Positions 14,881-20,976 of a DNA stretch of 32,520 bases are shown here, in pieces. Below the pieces are notes generated by a model. The model did not search any database. It worked only from the letters and a program-made list of their open reading frames with translations, and was not told the origin of the DNA. The position numbers and the translations under genes were made by a program. The stretch is from a virus. Where the stretch lies: positions 1 to 32,520 of IMG/VR virus record IMGVR_UViG_3300035158_001279; one strand, 5' to 3'. Position 1 is the stretch's first letter, and the number at the start of each line of letters is the position of its first letter.

Positions 14881-15858
14881 TTAGCAGCCGCTGGCGTGCG
14901 CCACGCCGAGGTTGCCCTCATAGTCCTGCTTGACCCGGAGGGATATGGCGCTCATGATCTTGAAGTGCAGGGCCGACCCGTCCGGCGACTGCCACTGCCG
15001 GTTGTCCACCGCCAGCGCCAGGATCAGCTCGATCACGCGGCGGTCGAGCTGGAACAGGATCAAGTTGCCGTCGGCCAGGTGGTCGCAGGGCCGGATGTAC
15101 TGGAGCTGCCGGATCGACTCGGCCCGCTGCAGGAACGTCTGCCCGGACCCGTCGGTGTGCCAGCTGATCGCCAGGTCGTTGTACTGCGTGGGCGCTACGT
15201 AGGCCGCGAAGGGGCCGTAGTAGTTCTTCGCAGACAGCGCGTTGATCATCCCCGCCAACGTCTTGGTGGCGTTGTGCTCGACAGCGAAGTCCCCACCGCC
15301 GTAGGCGGTTGCCGTGGCCGTGTCGCGCTGCGGGTGTGTGGTCAGGCCGTAGATCTGGTAACCGTCCACCATGACGCTGGAGTTGCCGTTGAGGACCAGC
15401 TTCTCCTCGCCCTCGGCGAGCGAGAAAGCCGCCTCCTGCGCCTCGTGGACGTCGATTGGCGCGCCCAGCCGGCGCGAGGCCATCAGCTCGCGGGCGCCGA
15501 TCTCGTAGCCCGTGGAGAGGATGGGGACCGGCACGCCGTACGTCTTGCGGGCCGTCAGGTCCTGGAAGTAGGCCGTGCGGCCGTCCATGTTGATGTCGAC
15601 ATCGGGACGCTTCGACGATACGCTCCACTGGCTCACCATCACCGCCAGGTCGACGTCGTCGGTCAGCCCGGCTGCCTTGAGGTCGTTGACGATCACCAGG
15701 CGCTTCTTCCACGCGGCGATCACGGCGGCGTCGAGCCGCTTCCACTCTTCCTCGCGCAGCGGCGAGTTGACGACGATGCCGTTCTCGATGACGGGCCGGT
15801 GCGAATGGGTGATGAACTCCACCGCGTCCCCGTCGAACAGGATCTGCAAGTTTTCCAT
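14881..15858 (-). CDS. Major capsid protein, HK97 fold, encapsulin-like
   Basis: A 325-residue protein. It matches the encapsulin-like phage capsid type (DUF6260-like): LREEEWKRLDAAVIAAWKKRLVIVNDLKAAGL near the N-terminus, then VDINMDGR, TYGVPVPILSTGYEIGARELMASRRLGAPIDV and the EEKLVLNGN helix/loop. In the E2-like HK97 fold the first part forms the E-loop/N-arm area and the RELMASRR helix is the spine helix. Length fits the family. The ATG at 15858 follows AGGAG. The decoration gene lies just upstream, and the protease-scaffold gene lies before that. It forms the icosahedral shell. Confidence 0.88.
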   Translation of the reverse strand: MENLQILFDGDAVEFITHSHRPVIENGIVVNSPLREEEWKRLDAAVIAAWKKRLVIVNDLKAAGLTDDVDLAVMVSQWSVSSKRPDVDINMDGRTAYFQDLTARKTYGVPVPILSTGYEIGARELMASRRLGAPIDVHEAQEAAFSLAEGEEKLVLNGNSSVMVDGYQIYGLTTHPQRDTATATAYGGGDFAVEHNATKTLAGMINALSAKNYYGPFAAYVAPTQYNDLAISWHTDGSGQTFLQRAESIRQLQYIRPCDHLADGNLILFQLDRRVIELILALAVDNRQWQSPDGSALHFKIMSAISLRVKQDYEGNLGVAHASGC

Positions 15859-15891
15859 TAGGTTTTCTCCTGGAGCCTTGTCTGCTCCGGT

Positions 15892-16335
15892 CTAGATGAT
15901 TCGCACCTTGATGCGCACGTTGCTGCCGGAGGCGTTGTTGAGTGCCTCCGCTGCAATCCCGACAACGGCGCCGGTTGTGGCGGCCTTCAGGGCCCCGCTG
16001 CCCGCCGACTCGAGCGAGTCGCCCTTGGCGACGTTGCTGCCGGTGGCCAGCCACATGTAGAGCACGTCGCCGGGCACCGGGAGCCCGACGTAGACGCGGT
16101 CGCCGGCGGCGTAGTCCTGGTCGATGGCCGGCGTGGTCCCCGTTGCCGGGGTCATCGTCTCGAGCGCGACCATCCTGCTGCCGACGTCGGTGCCGGCGGC
16201 GGTGCTGTGCGGCTGCACGTTGCCGGCGCTGTACTCGAGCAGGTCGCCCGGGGTGACCGCAGCCGCCGCGGTCTCCTCGATGCGCATGATCCCGTAGCGC
16301 CTGGCCGTCTGAATTGCGATCGTGTGAAATGTCAT
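15892..16335 (-). CDS. Head decoration / capsid cement protein
   Basis: A 147-residue beta-rich protein between the protease-scaffold gene and the capsid gene, a common place for decoration proteins. It shows AIQTARRYGIMRIEETAAAAVTPGDLLEYSAG and later YAAGDRVYVGLPVPGDVLYMWLATGSNVAKGDSLESAGSGALKA, with a final strand VRIKVRII. The pattern A..GD.V....G.V....AGS resembles DUF2190-type capsid cement proteins, which trimerise on the capsid surface. A strong ribosome site (GGAGGG, 6 bases before the ATG) agrees with high expression. Confidence 0.8.
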   Translation of the reverse strand: MTFHTIAIQTARRYGIMRIEETAAAAVTPGDLLEYSAGNVQPHSTAAGTDVGSRMVALETMTPATGTTPAIDQDYAAGDRVYVGLPVPGDVLYMWLATGSNVAKGDSLESAGSGALKAATTGAVVGIAAEALNNASGSNVRIKVRII

Positions 16336-16371
16336 TGCTTTCCCTCCGTGTTGGGGTTATCTATCCCCTGC

Positions 16372-17070
16372 TTACTGCTCCCAGGGCGAGGGCATGTCCA
16401 GCGTCTTCGCCCCGCCGTTCTCGCTGGGCGTCTGGAGCCCGCGGCCGCCGTAGTTCGACGGCGCGAGCGACCGCTCCAGCTTGCCCAGTACGCAGAGGTC
16501 CATCGCCTCCAGCTCCTCTTTCGAGAAAGCGCAGCGGCTGTTGCCGGCCAGCCGCTCGACGACCGCGGCCTTCTGGTCCGCCTCCTGGGCCGCCAGCTTC
16601 TCGGCGCTGCCCAGGACGGCCTCGATGCCGCCGCGCTGCTCCAGCGCCGCCGCCAGGTCGAGCAGGATCTGCGGTAGCTGGACGGCTGCCTGGGCCTCTG
16701 GCGCGGCCGCCGGCTCAGGCTCGGCGACGGGCTCGGGCTCGACGGTCGGCTCTGGCTCTGCGGCCGGCTCTGGATCTGCGGTGGGCGCGACATCTGCGAT
16801 CGGCTCGGGTTCTGCTTGAGGCGCAGCCGCCGGCTCGGGTTCGACGACGGGCGCAGCGCCCGGCGCGGCGCCCAGCAGCTTGTCGAGGGCGCTGTCGGGC
16901 ATGGCCTGTAGCTCTTCCTGGTCGAAAGGGTTGCTCTCTTTCGCCAGCAGTGCAGCGACCTTTTCTTCCTTGGTCATACTGTCCTCCTGATACTGATTGA
17001 CGATGCTCAGCAGGGCCTCGCCGGTCTGGCGCAGGATGCCGAGTGCGGTTAGTGCGGTCTGTGCGTTCAT
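16372..17070 (-). CDS. Nested scaffold protein from internal start(s)
   Basis: In-frame second product of the protease gene. The ATG for Met201 (17068-17070) is preceded by AAAGGAG at 17078-17084, and the ATG for Met232 (16975-16977) by AGGAGG at 16983-16988, 5 bases away. Two near-perfect ribosome sites in front of in-frame ATGs are unlikely by chance inside a coding region. Products of about 232 and 201 residues would contain only the Pro/Glu-rich spacer and the helical scaffold region. The lambda C/Nu3 and related phages use exactly this design to make excess scaffold over protease. The use of both starts is inferred. Confidence 0.7.
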   Translation of the reverse strand: MNAQTALTALGILRQTGEALLSIVNQYQEDSMTKEEKVAALLAKESNPFDQEELQAMPDSALDKLLGAAPGAAPVVEPEPAAAPQAEPEPIADVAPTADPEPAAEPEPTVEPEPVAEPEPAAAPEAQAAVQLPQILLDLAAALEQRGGIEAVLGSAEKLAAQEADQKAAVVERLAGNSRCAFSKEELEAMDLCVLGKLERSLAPSNYGGRGLQTPSENGGAKTLDMPSPWEQ

Positions 17071-17670
17071 GTGTGGCTCCTTTCCGTCGCTCTGATTGAG
17101 TCGTGGCGCGCCGCAGCCGTCGGCCCAGCTGCACTCGCCGATCCCGCCCGGCAGCAGCGCCAGGTGGTCGGGCCGCAGATAGCGCGATACGCCCTGGTAC
17201 TCTTTCCCGTTGAACACGCCGGACCCGGGCTCCCGCTGGCGCCAGTAGGCCGTCGAGACGTCGAGCTGCCCGCCGTTCTGCACGGCGTTCAGCACCTGGG
17301 CCCCTGGATCGCCCGCGGCTTTCGCCTTCTCGATGTCCAGCCACACCTCGGGCACCAGCGCGCCGGCTTCGTTCACTTTGGTGTTGAACAACCAGCCCAC
17401 GCGCTGCTCCTCCCAGATGCCGGGCTCGTTGACTGAAACGGGGTTGCCGTCTGCGTCGTGGGCGTGGAAGAGCGTCACCGGTCTTCCGTCCCAGGCGCCG
17501 TGGAAAGTGGCGATTTCTTCCGCCGGCATGAGCTCGCCTTTGAGGACCATCGGCCTGAGAGCGACCGCCGGGAAGACCAGATACTCGCGGCCTTCGTAGC
17601 TCTCGCGCCTCACGTCTGGGGTGACTTTGTTGCAGACGACGCCCAGCCGGGCGTTGGTGTTGTCCTGCAT
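16372..17670 (-). CDS. Prohead protease fused to scaffold (DUF2213-like N-terminus)
   Basis: A 432-residue protein. Residues 1-185 resemble the DUF2213 prohead protease group: EYLVFPAVALRPMVLKGELMPAEEIATFHGAWDGRPVTLFHAHD, then VGWLFNTKVNEAGALVPEVWLDIEKAK and NGGQLDVSTAYW, with the His of TLFHAH a candidate catalytic residue. Residues 201-432 look like a scaffold: a helical start, then a long Glu-Pro-Ala stretch (about 276-335), a coiled-coil-like helix at 338-390 and a tail with SPSNYGGRG-like sequence. The ATG at 17670 overlaps the stop of the previous gene (TAATG). Two internal ATGs carry strong ribosome sites, so the scaffold part is probably also made alone, as in lambda C/Nu3. Confidence 0.82.
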   Translation of the reverse strand: MQDNTNARLGVVCNKVTPDVRRESYEGREYLVFPAVALRPMVLKGELMPAEEIATFHGAWDGRPVTLFHAHDADGNPVSVNEPGIWEEQRVGWLFNTKVNEAGALVPEVWLDIEKAKAAGDPGAQVLNAVQNGGQLDVSTAYWRQREPGSGVFNGKEYQGVSRYLRPDHLALLPGGIGECSWADGCGAPRLNQSDGKEPHMNAQTALTALGILRQTGEALLSIVNQYQEDSMTKEEKVAALLAKESNPFDQEELQAMPDSALDKLLGAAPGAAPVVEPEPAAAPQAEPEPIADVAPTADPEPAAEPEPTVEPEPVAEPEPAAAPEAQAAVQLPQILLDLAAALEQRGGIEAVLGSAEKLAAQEADQKAAVVERLAGNSRCAFSKEELEAMDLCVLGKLERSLAPSNYGGRGLQTPSENGGAKTLDMPSPWEQ

Positions 17671-17990
17671 TAGCGCTCCCTCACTACAATGTCGATGCTG
17701 CGGTCGTCCTCGCGCCCCAGGGCCGTGGTCACGCTGACCCTTACCTCGTAGCGCTCGCCCGCGGTGCCGCCCGAAAGCCAGAGCCGCACCACGGAGTTGG
17801 CGGGGTAGGTGAGGCCGTCGAGGGTGATCTCCGCCGCCACGATCTCGCTGGACTCGACCGTGATGCCGCTGTCGGCGCTGACGGCGACCGTGGTGAGGGT
17901 GTCGCTGCCGGCCAGGGCCAGCCAGCTGCCCCAGGCCAGGTAGTAGTCGAGTCTGGCGTTCGGATCCTTGATAAAAGACTTGTCGCTCAC
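17670..17990 (-). CDS. Fibre-tail adaptor-like small virion protein
   Basis: A 106-residue protein with the pattern DPNARLDYYLAWGSWLALAGSDTLTTVAVS, then a strand region, then VRLWLSGGTAGERYEVRVSVTTALGREDDRSIDIVV. These are the signature parts of a small phage family often named fibre-tail adaptor, a single beta-sandwich. The GTG at 17990 has GGGAG 5 bases upstream and so is preferred over a GTG six codons earlier. It is the first gene after the strong promoter and terminator-like leader, so it would be the head-operon gene most directly controlled by that element. Its location before the protease is unusual for the name. Confidence 0.75.
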   Translation of the reverse strand: MSDKSFIKDPNARLDYYLAWGSWLALAGSDTLTTVAVSADSGITVESSEIVAAEITLDGLTYPANSVVRLWLSGGTAGERYEVRVSVTTALGREDDRSIDIVVRER

Positions 17991-18008
17991 TGCGTCTCCC
18001 AGAGACAC

Positions 18009-18069
18009 AAAAAAACCGCCGGCTCTCGCCCGCGGGGTGTAACCTTGCCCACGTTCTAAGAGTCGGCGG
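18009..18069 (-). terminator. Intrinsic terminator-like hairpin in leader
   Basis: A 10-bp GC-rich stem (18060-18069 with 18016-18025) with long, itself foldable loop is followed on the minus strand by seven T (18015-18009). It lies between the terminase/portal genes and the head genes and after a promoter in the same direction. It may therefore end upstream transcription, attenuate the leader, or both. Confidence 0.65.
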
Positions 18070-18096
18070 TCAGATGTTGCGCCTATATTCGATTGT
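18009..18096 (-). ncRNA. Structured leader / possible attenuator RNA or small RNA
   Basis: Expected transcript start at about 18096 from the promoter at 18102-18130. The RNA folds with CCGCCGACTC (18069-18060) against GAGCCGGCGG (18025-18016), one A-C mismatch in ten pairs. An inner 6-bp stem CGUGGG/CCCGCG lies within the loop. A run of seven T follows directly. It thus looks like an intrinsic terminator less than 100 bases after a strong promoter, just before the first head gene. No known riboswitch class was recognised by eye. Confidence 0.6.
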
Positions 18097-18101
18097 CGCT
18101 G

Positions 18102-18130
18102 ATTCTACTCTATGCTATGACGAATGTCAA
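18102..18130 (-). promoter_or_regulatory. Near-consensus sigma70 promoter for head operon
   Basis: On the minus strand TTGACA (18130-18125), a 17-base spacer, and TAGAAT (18107-18102). The -35 matches consensus fully and the -10 differs in one base. It reads toward the fibre-tail adaptor and protease genes. Confidence 0.8.
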
Positions 18131-18150
18131 GAAATACTTGACGTGTGTCA
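18118..18150. promoter_or_regulatory. Double operator, two TGAC-N4-GTCA copies plus inner repeat
   Basis: Perfect inverted repeats TGACGAATGTCA (18118-18129) and TGACGTGTGTCA (18139-18150) stand 21 bp apart, two helical turns. Between them GTCAAG-N5-CTTGAC (18126-18142) forms a third palindrome. The first copy covers the -35 box of the head promoter. The same TGAC-N4-GTCA element covers the -35 of both early plus-strand promoters. Confidence 0.7.
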
Positions 18151-18321
18151 GGTGCGCTGGCGCCTGTACCACTCGCGGATCTCGGCGGTGCGGGGGCTGA
18201 TCCCCAGGGTCCGCTCGATCTCGTCGATCAAGAGCAGGTAGAGCCGCCGCTCCCGTTCCTGGCGCTCGCGCAGCTCCGTCTCCAGCGCCTGCATCTTGGC
18301 CTGCAGGTCTTCGTGTGTCAT
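18148..18321 (-). CDS. Small helical coiled-coil protein
   Basis: A 57-residue protein, MTHEDLQAKMQALETELRERQ onward, almost fully helical with heptads over residues 4-40, followed by LGISPRTAEIREWYRRQ. The ATG at 18321 overlaps the TGA of the upstream gene (ATGA) and has a GAGGTGG nine bases before it, so the longer upstream reading is rejected. Its stop codon lies inside the operator region. Function unknown. It is in a small-gene cluster between the minor head protein and the head promoter. Confidence 0.65.
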   Translation of the reverse strand: MTHEDLQAKMQALETELRERQERERRLYLLLIDEIERTLGISPRTAEIREWYRRQRT

Positions 18322-18533
18322 CGGTACGGCCACCTCACTTCTGGCAGCCCGGCGACCCATTCGGCGACGGCGTCCGCCGGTATCCCGAACGCCCCCAGGA
18401 GCAGGCTGCCGTCCTCGCTCACCAGCCAGCGCCTGGCCGACCTGGCGTACATGCCGCCTCTAGCTGCGTCCTTCAGCGCCCGCTCTATGATGGCCAGAGC
18501 CAGGCGTCCTTCAGGGCTGCTCGCATCCCACAC
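18318..18533 (-). CDS. Small phage protein, function unknown
   Basis: A 71-residue protein starting at GTG 18533 with AGGGGG upstream. The sequence PEGRLALAIIERALKDAARG, then SARRWLVSEDGSLLLGAFGIPADAVAEWV, follows a pattern seen in small phage proteins with a W(L)..(D)D...(L)...GI....V layout, which are usually unassigned. It overlaps the following coiled-coil gene start and follows a membrane protein gene. It may be a regulatory or morphogenesis accessory. Confidence 0.6.
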   Translation of the reverse strand: MWDASSPEGRLALAIIERALKDAARGGMYARSARRWLVSEDGSLLLGAFGIPADAVAEWVAGLPEVRWPYR

Positions 18534-18544
18534 CGCTCGTCCCC

Positions 18545-18784
18545 CTACCTCAGCAGGCCGCCGACGCTCGACAGGGCCATAAACACAGTCAAGAGCTCCG
18601 CCGCCGCGAAGGCCGCCCAGTGGACGTCCAGCCGGCCCAGCACCATAAGCCAGCCCATCGAAAGCGCCGCGCCCCAGAACATCACCGCCAGCACGGCGTG
18701 GAGCACGAAGCGCACCTTGTCCTTGAAGATGACCACAGGATCCTCCTTCACGTCCGGGTCGAATAGTGAGTCTAGCTGTTCCAT
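18545..18784 (-). CDS. Small protein with two membrane segments (holin-like, unproven)
   Basis: A 79-residue protein, MEQLDSLFDPDVKEDPVVIF..., with two likely membrane helices at about residues 28-50 (LHAVLAVMFWGAALSMGWLMVL) and 57-79 (AAFAAAELLTVFMALSSVGGLL). The short loop (GRLDVHW) between them and the acidic N-terminus fit a two-span protein of holin size. It is far from the endolysin gene, however, so another membrane role is equally possible. The ATG at 18784 has AGGGG 6 bases upstream. A longer reading upstream would run inside the minor head gene. Confidence 0.68.
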   Translation of the reverse strand: MEQLDSLFDPDVKEDPVVIFKDKVRFVLHAVLAVMFWGAALSMGWLMVLGRLDVHWAAFAAAELLTVFMALSSVGGLLR

Positions 18785-18794
18785 CTCTGTCCCC

Positions 18795-19421
18795 TTAGCG
18801 TATCGCATAACGTAGAGTGCAGCGGCAGTTGCCTTTGCACGATCTCTGGCCATCGCCTGGTGTCTGCCCCCCATACGGATCATCGGCTGTCCTCTGCCAG
18901 CCCAAACCAGCAAAGGCGCTGCAGCCGTCGCACGGGTTGGTCGAGTGGACTTCCCACAGCACGTGCGTCACGTCGCTTGCGGCGTTGGCCTCCCAGCGGG
19001 CGCCCTCGTAGGCGCCGCGGGCCGCGTTGCCGTACATCCGCGCCCTAGCGATGATCTGCCCCTCTGACAGGTCCTTCGTCACCAGGTCCGACACGAAGGT
19101 GTCCAGGTAGCGGTACTGCTTGCCGAGGCGTCCGCCGATCTTGCCCCAGTCCGCCGGCGTCATGTTCTGCAGCCCGCCGTGGCCGACCAGGTACTGGCGG
19201 ATGTGCTCCGCCTTCAGCTCCGCCCGCAGTGCCTCCCGGAACTGGTTGGGCGTGATCTGCTTATGGGCCACCGCCCAGCCTAGCGACGCCGCGCGCCGCT
19301 GGCAATCCTCGAGCGAACGCTCCATCGCCCGCTGGACCACCTGGGCGGCGACGAACCGCCCGCGCTCGCTGCGGAAGCGGGCCGCAGCCGCGTCCCAGTA
19401 CCAGGCCGGCTGCTCAGGCAT
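18795..19421 (-). CDS. Minor head protein (SPP1 gp7-like)
   Basis: A 208-residue protein. The helical N-terminal two thirds include an AAARFRSERGRFVAAQVVQRAMERSLEDC stretch. The C-terminal part is the SPP1 gp7/F-type head morphogenesis signature: HVLWEVHSTNPCDGCSAFAGLGW, then PGDGQRSCKGNCRCTLRY, giving C-x2-C and C-x3-C-x-C Cys pairs likely to bind metal. It is at the expected place right after the portal gene, with an 8-base overlap. A few copies are thought to enter the capsid with the portal. Confidence 0.88.
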   Translation of the reverse strand: MPEQPAWYWDAAAARFRSERGRFVAAQVVQRAMERSLEDCQRRAASLGWAVAHKQITPNQFREALRAELKAEHIRQYLVGHGGLQNMTPADWGKIGGRLGKQYRYLDTFVSDLVTKDLSEGQIIARARMYGNAARGAYEGARWEANAASDVTHVLWEVHSTNPCDGCSAFAGLGWQRTADDPYGGQTPGDGQRSCKGNCRCTLRYAIR

Positions 19422-20976
19422 CTTCCGGCCTATCCGGGGCCCCTGGGAACTTGTGACTTGCGTTATGCCACGGCTGGGCCGCGACCATCTTTGCCATCGT
19501 CGCGCTCGAAACGCCTGCGAGTGCCTGCATCACGTCGTCTTCGGTGATGGTGAAGCGCTCGACTGGGTCCTCGTACAGGACCCGGCTGGCCTGCGCCTGC
19601 GGCTGGGCCTCTGGCCCCTCTGCCGGCGCCCGCGGCAGCTGGGGCGCTGTCGCCGGCACCGTCTCGGGCTCTTCCGGCGGCCAGGTGTCCGACTCCTCCG
19701 GCAGCCCCAGGATGTCACGCTGCTCGATTTCGCTCAGCGGCGCCTCGCCCGTAAGCGGGTGCCGGATCGCCCTGATCGCCGTCGCGCGTCTGGCCACGAC
19801 CTCGGCCTCCTCCAGCGCGCTCAGCTCCTCCAGCGGCGGCCAGTACCACTGCCCCTTGTCGTCCTGGGTGCCGACGTCGTAACTGTCCTTTGGCTGGGGC
19901 AGGGCGCCCAGCTCGATCAGCCGGTCGATGAAGGGCCGCAATATCTCGGGCTCGGCGAAGTTGCTCTGGCGGAAGCGGACCTCCTTCGCCCACTCTTTCG
20001 CGTCGTACTCGGCAGCGGCCAGCTCGCCCTTTGCCGAGCCGACGACGACCCGCTGGGGCATGTTGGCGCCGGCGGCGACGCGGGAGAGAGTGACGTCGAA
20101 GGCGCCCGTCGGGTCGAGCATCTGCCCGCCGGGGAACCCGACCTCGATCCCCTCGGCGATCAGCGTGCGTGCCAAGTCGTGGAGGAAGGCCTCGATCTGG
20201 CTTTCCAGCGCCGCGTTGTCGAGGGTGTAGCCCTCTTTGTTGGTGATGACCGTCCCCTGGCGCATCAGCAGCCACACCGCCTCCGCCGTGCCGCCGCCCA
20301 GCTTGATGGCGTCCAGCAGGGCGTTGTAGGGGCGCAGCAGCCGCGGCCGGCCCTCCAGCTCGCTGTCGGTGCAGCCCTCGGCGACGTGGATCACGTGCGA
20401 CCAGTGGACTTCCACCTGGTTGCCGGGGCTGACGGCGATGCGGTACTTGGCCGGCAGCCCGTAGCGCGCGTCGGTCTCGTCCTTGACCAGGTCCTCCGCG
20501 GCGTACTCCGCCGACTCCTCCGAAAGCGGACGCAGGTAGAGGACGTCGGCGGGCGAGCTCAGCGAGCCCGGCTCGACCTCTTCGGCCAGGTCCGCGCCGC
20601 GCGTCCCGATGACGAGCACCCCGTAGCGCCCCAGGCCCGTCAGCTTGTCGAGCCGGCTCAGCACCGACCAGACCTTGTGCGCGTCCGCCAGCTCCTCCCA
20701 GGCCTTGACGAACGCCGTTTCGGCGTTTCCGCCCTCGGTGATCTGCGGCGGCTTCTTCCACGTGTCCTGGGCCGGCAGGTCCACGATGCGCCCGGCCATC
20801 CCCTCGCGCTCGTACATCGTCTTGAAGTCCTTGAACTTCAGCGCGACCGGGTAGCCCAGCGTGGTGTAGTAGCTGCGCTGGGAGTTGTGCGAGCCCAGCT
20901 CTTGCGACAGCATCAGGCGGGACGACAGCTCGCCCGCCAGCGCGACCATCTCTCGTCTCGTCAGTTGTGTTGTCAT
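19414..20976 (-). CDS. Portal protein (DUF1073-type)
   Basis: A 520-residue protein that begins MTTQLTRREMVALAGELSS. The region SYYTTLGYPVALKFKDFKTMYEREGMAGRIVDLPAQDTWKKPPQI is the hallmark of DUF1073 portals, followed by FVKAWEELADAHKVWSVLSRLDKLTGLGRYGVLVIG. The core portal wing/clip continues to about 400. The C-terminal 110 residues are Pro/Glu/Ala-rich then helical. Related proteins in databases carry an Acb1-like label on this domain, but no 2H-phosphoesterase motif pair is visible here. The ATG at 20976 overlaps the terminase TGA (ATGA) with GAGGG just before it, and decides the start over a much longer upstream reading that overlaps the terminase gene. Confidence 0.88.
   Translation of the reverse strand: MTTQLTRREMVALAGELSSRLMLSQELGSHNSQRSYYTTLGYPVALKFKDFKTMYEREGMAGRIVDLPAQDTWKKPPQITEGGNAETAFVKAWEELADAHKVWSVLSRLDKLTGLGRYGVLVIGTRGADLAEEVEPGSLSSPADVLYLRPLSEESAEYAAEDLVKDETDARYGLPAKYRIAVSPGNQVEVHWSHVIHVAEGCTDSELEGRPRLLRPYNALLDAIKLGGGTAEAVWLLMRQGTVITNKEGYTLDNAALESQIEAFLHDLARTLIAEGIEVGFPGGQMLDPTGAFDVTLSRVAAGANMPQRVVVGSAKGELAAAEYDAKEWAKEVRFRQSNFAEPEILRPFIDRLIELGALPQPKDSYDVGTQDDKGQWYWPPLEELSALEEAEVVARRATAIRAIRHPLTGEAPLSEIEQRDILGLPEESDTWPPEEPETVPATAPQLPRAPAEGPEAQPQAQASRVLYEDPVERFTITEDDVMQALAGVSSATMAKMVAAQPWHNASHKFPGAPDRPEDA

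Noticed and set aside
18545-18784. Firm holin assignment for the two-span protein
   Set aside because: Its size and membrane spans fit, but it stands in the head operon far from the endolysin; left as possible only.
19414-20976. Possible Acb1-type anti-CBASS activity in the portal
   Set aside because: The database label on DUF1073 suggests it, but I see no pair of H-x-T/S motifs of a 2H phosphoesterase. Treated as portal only.
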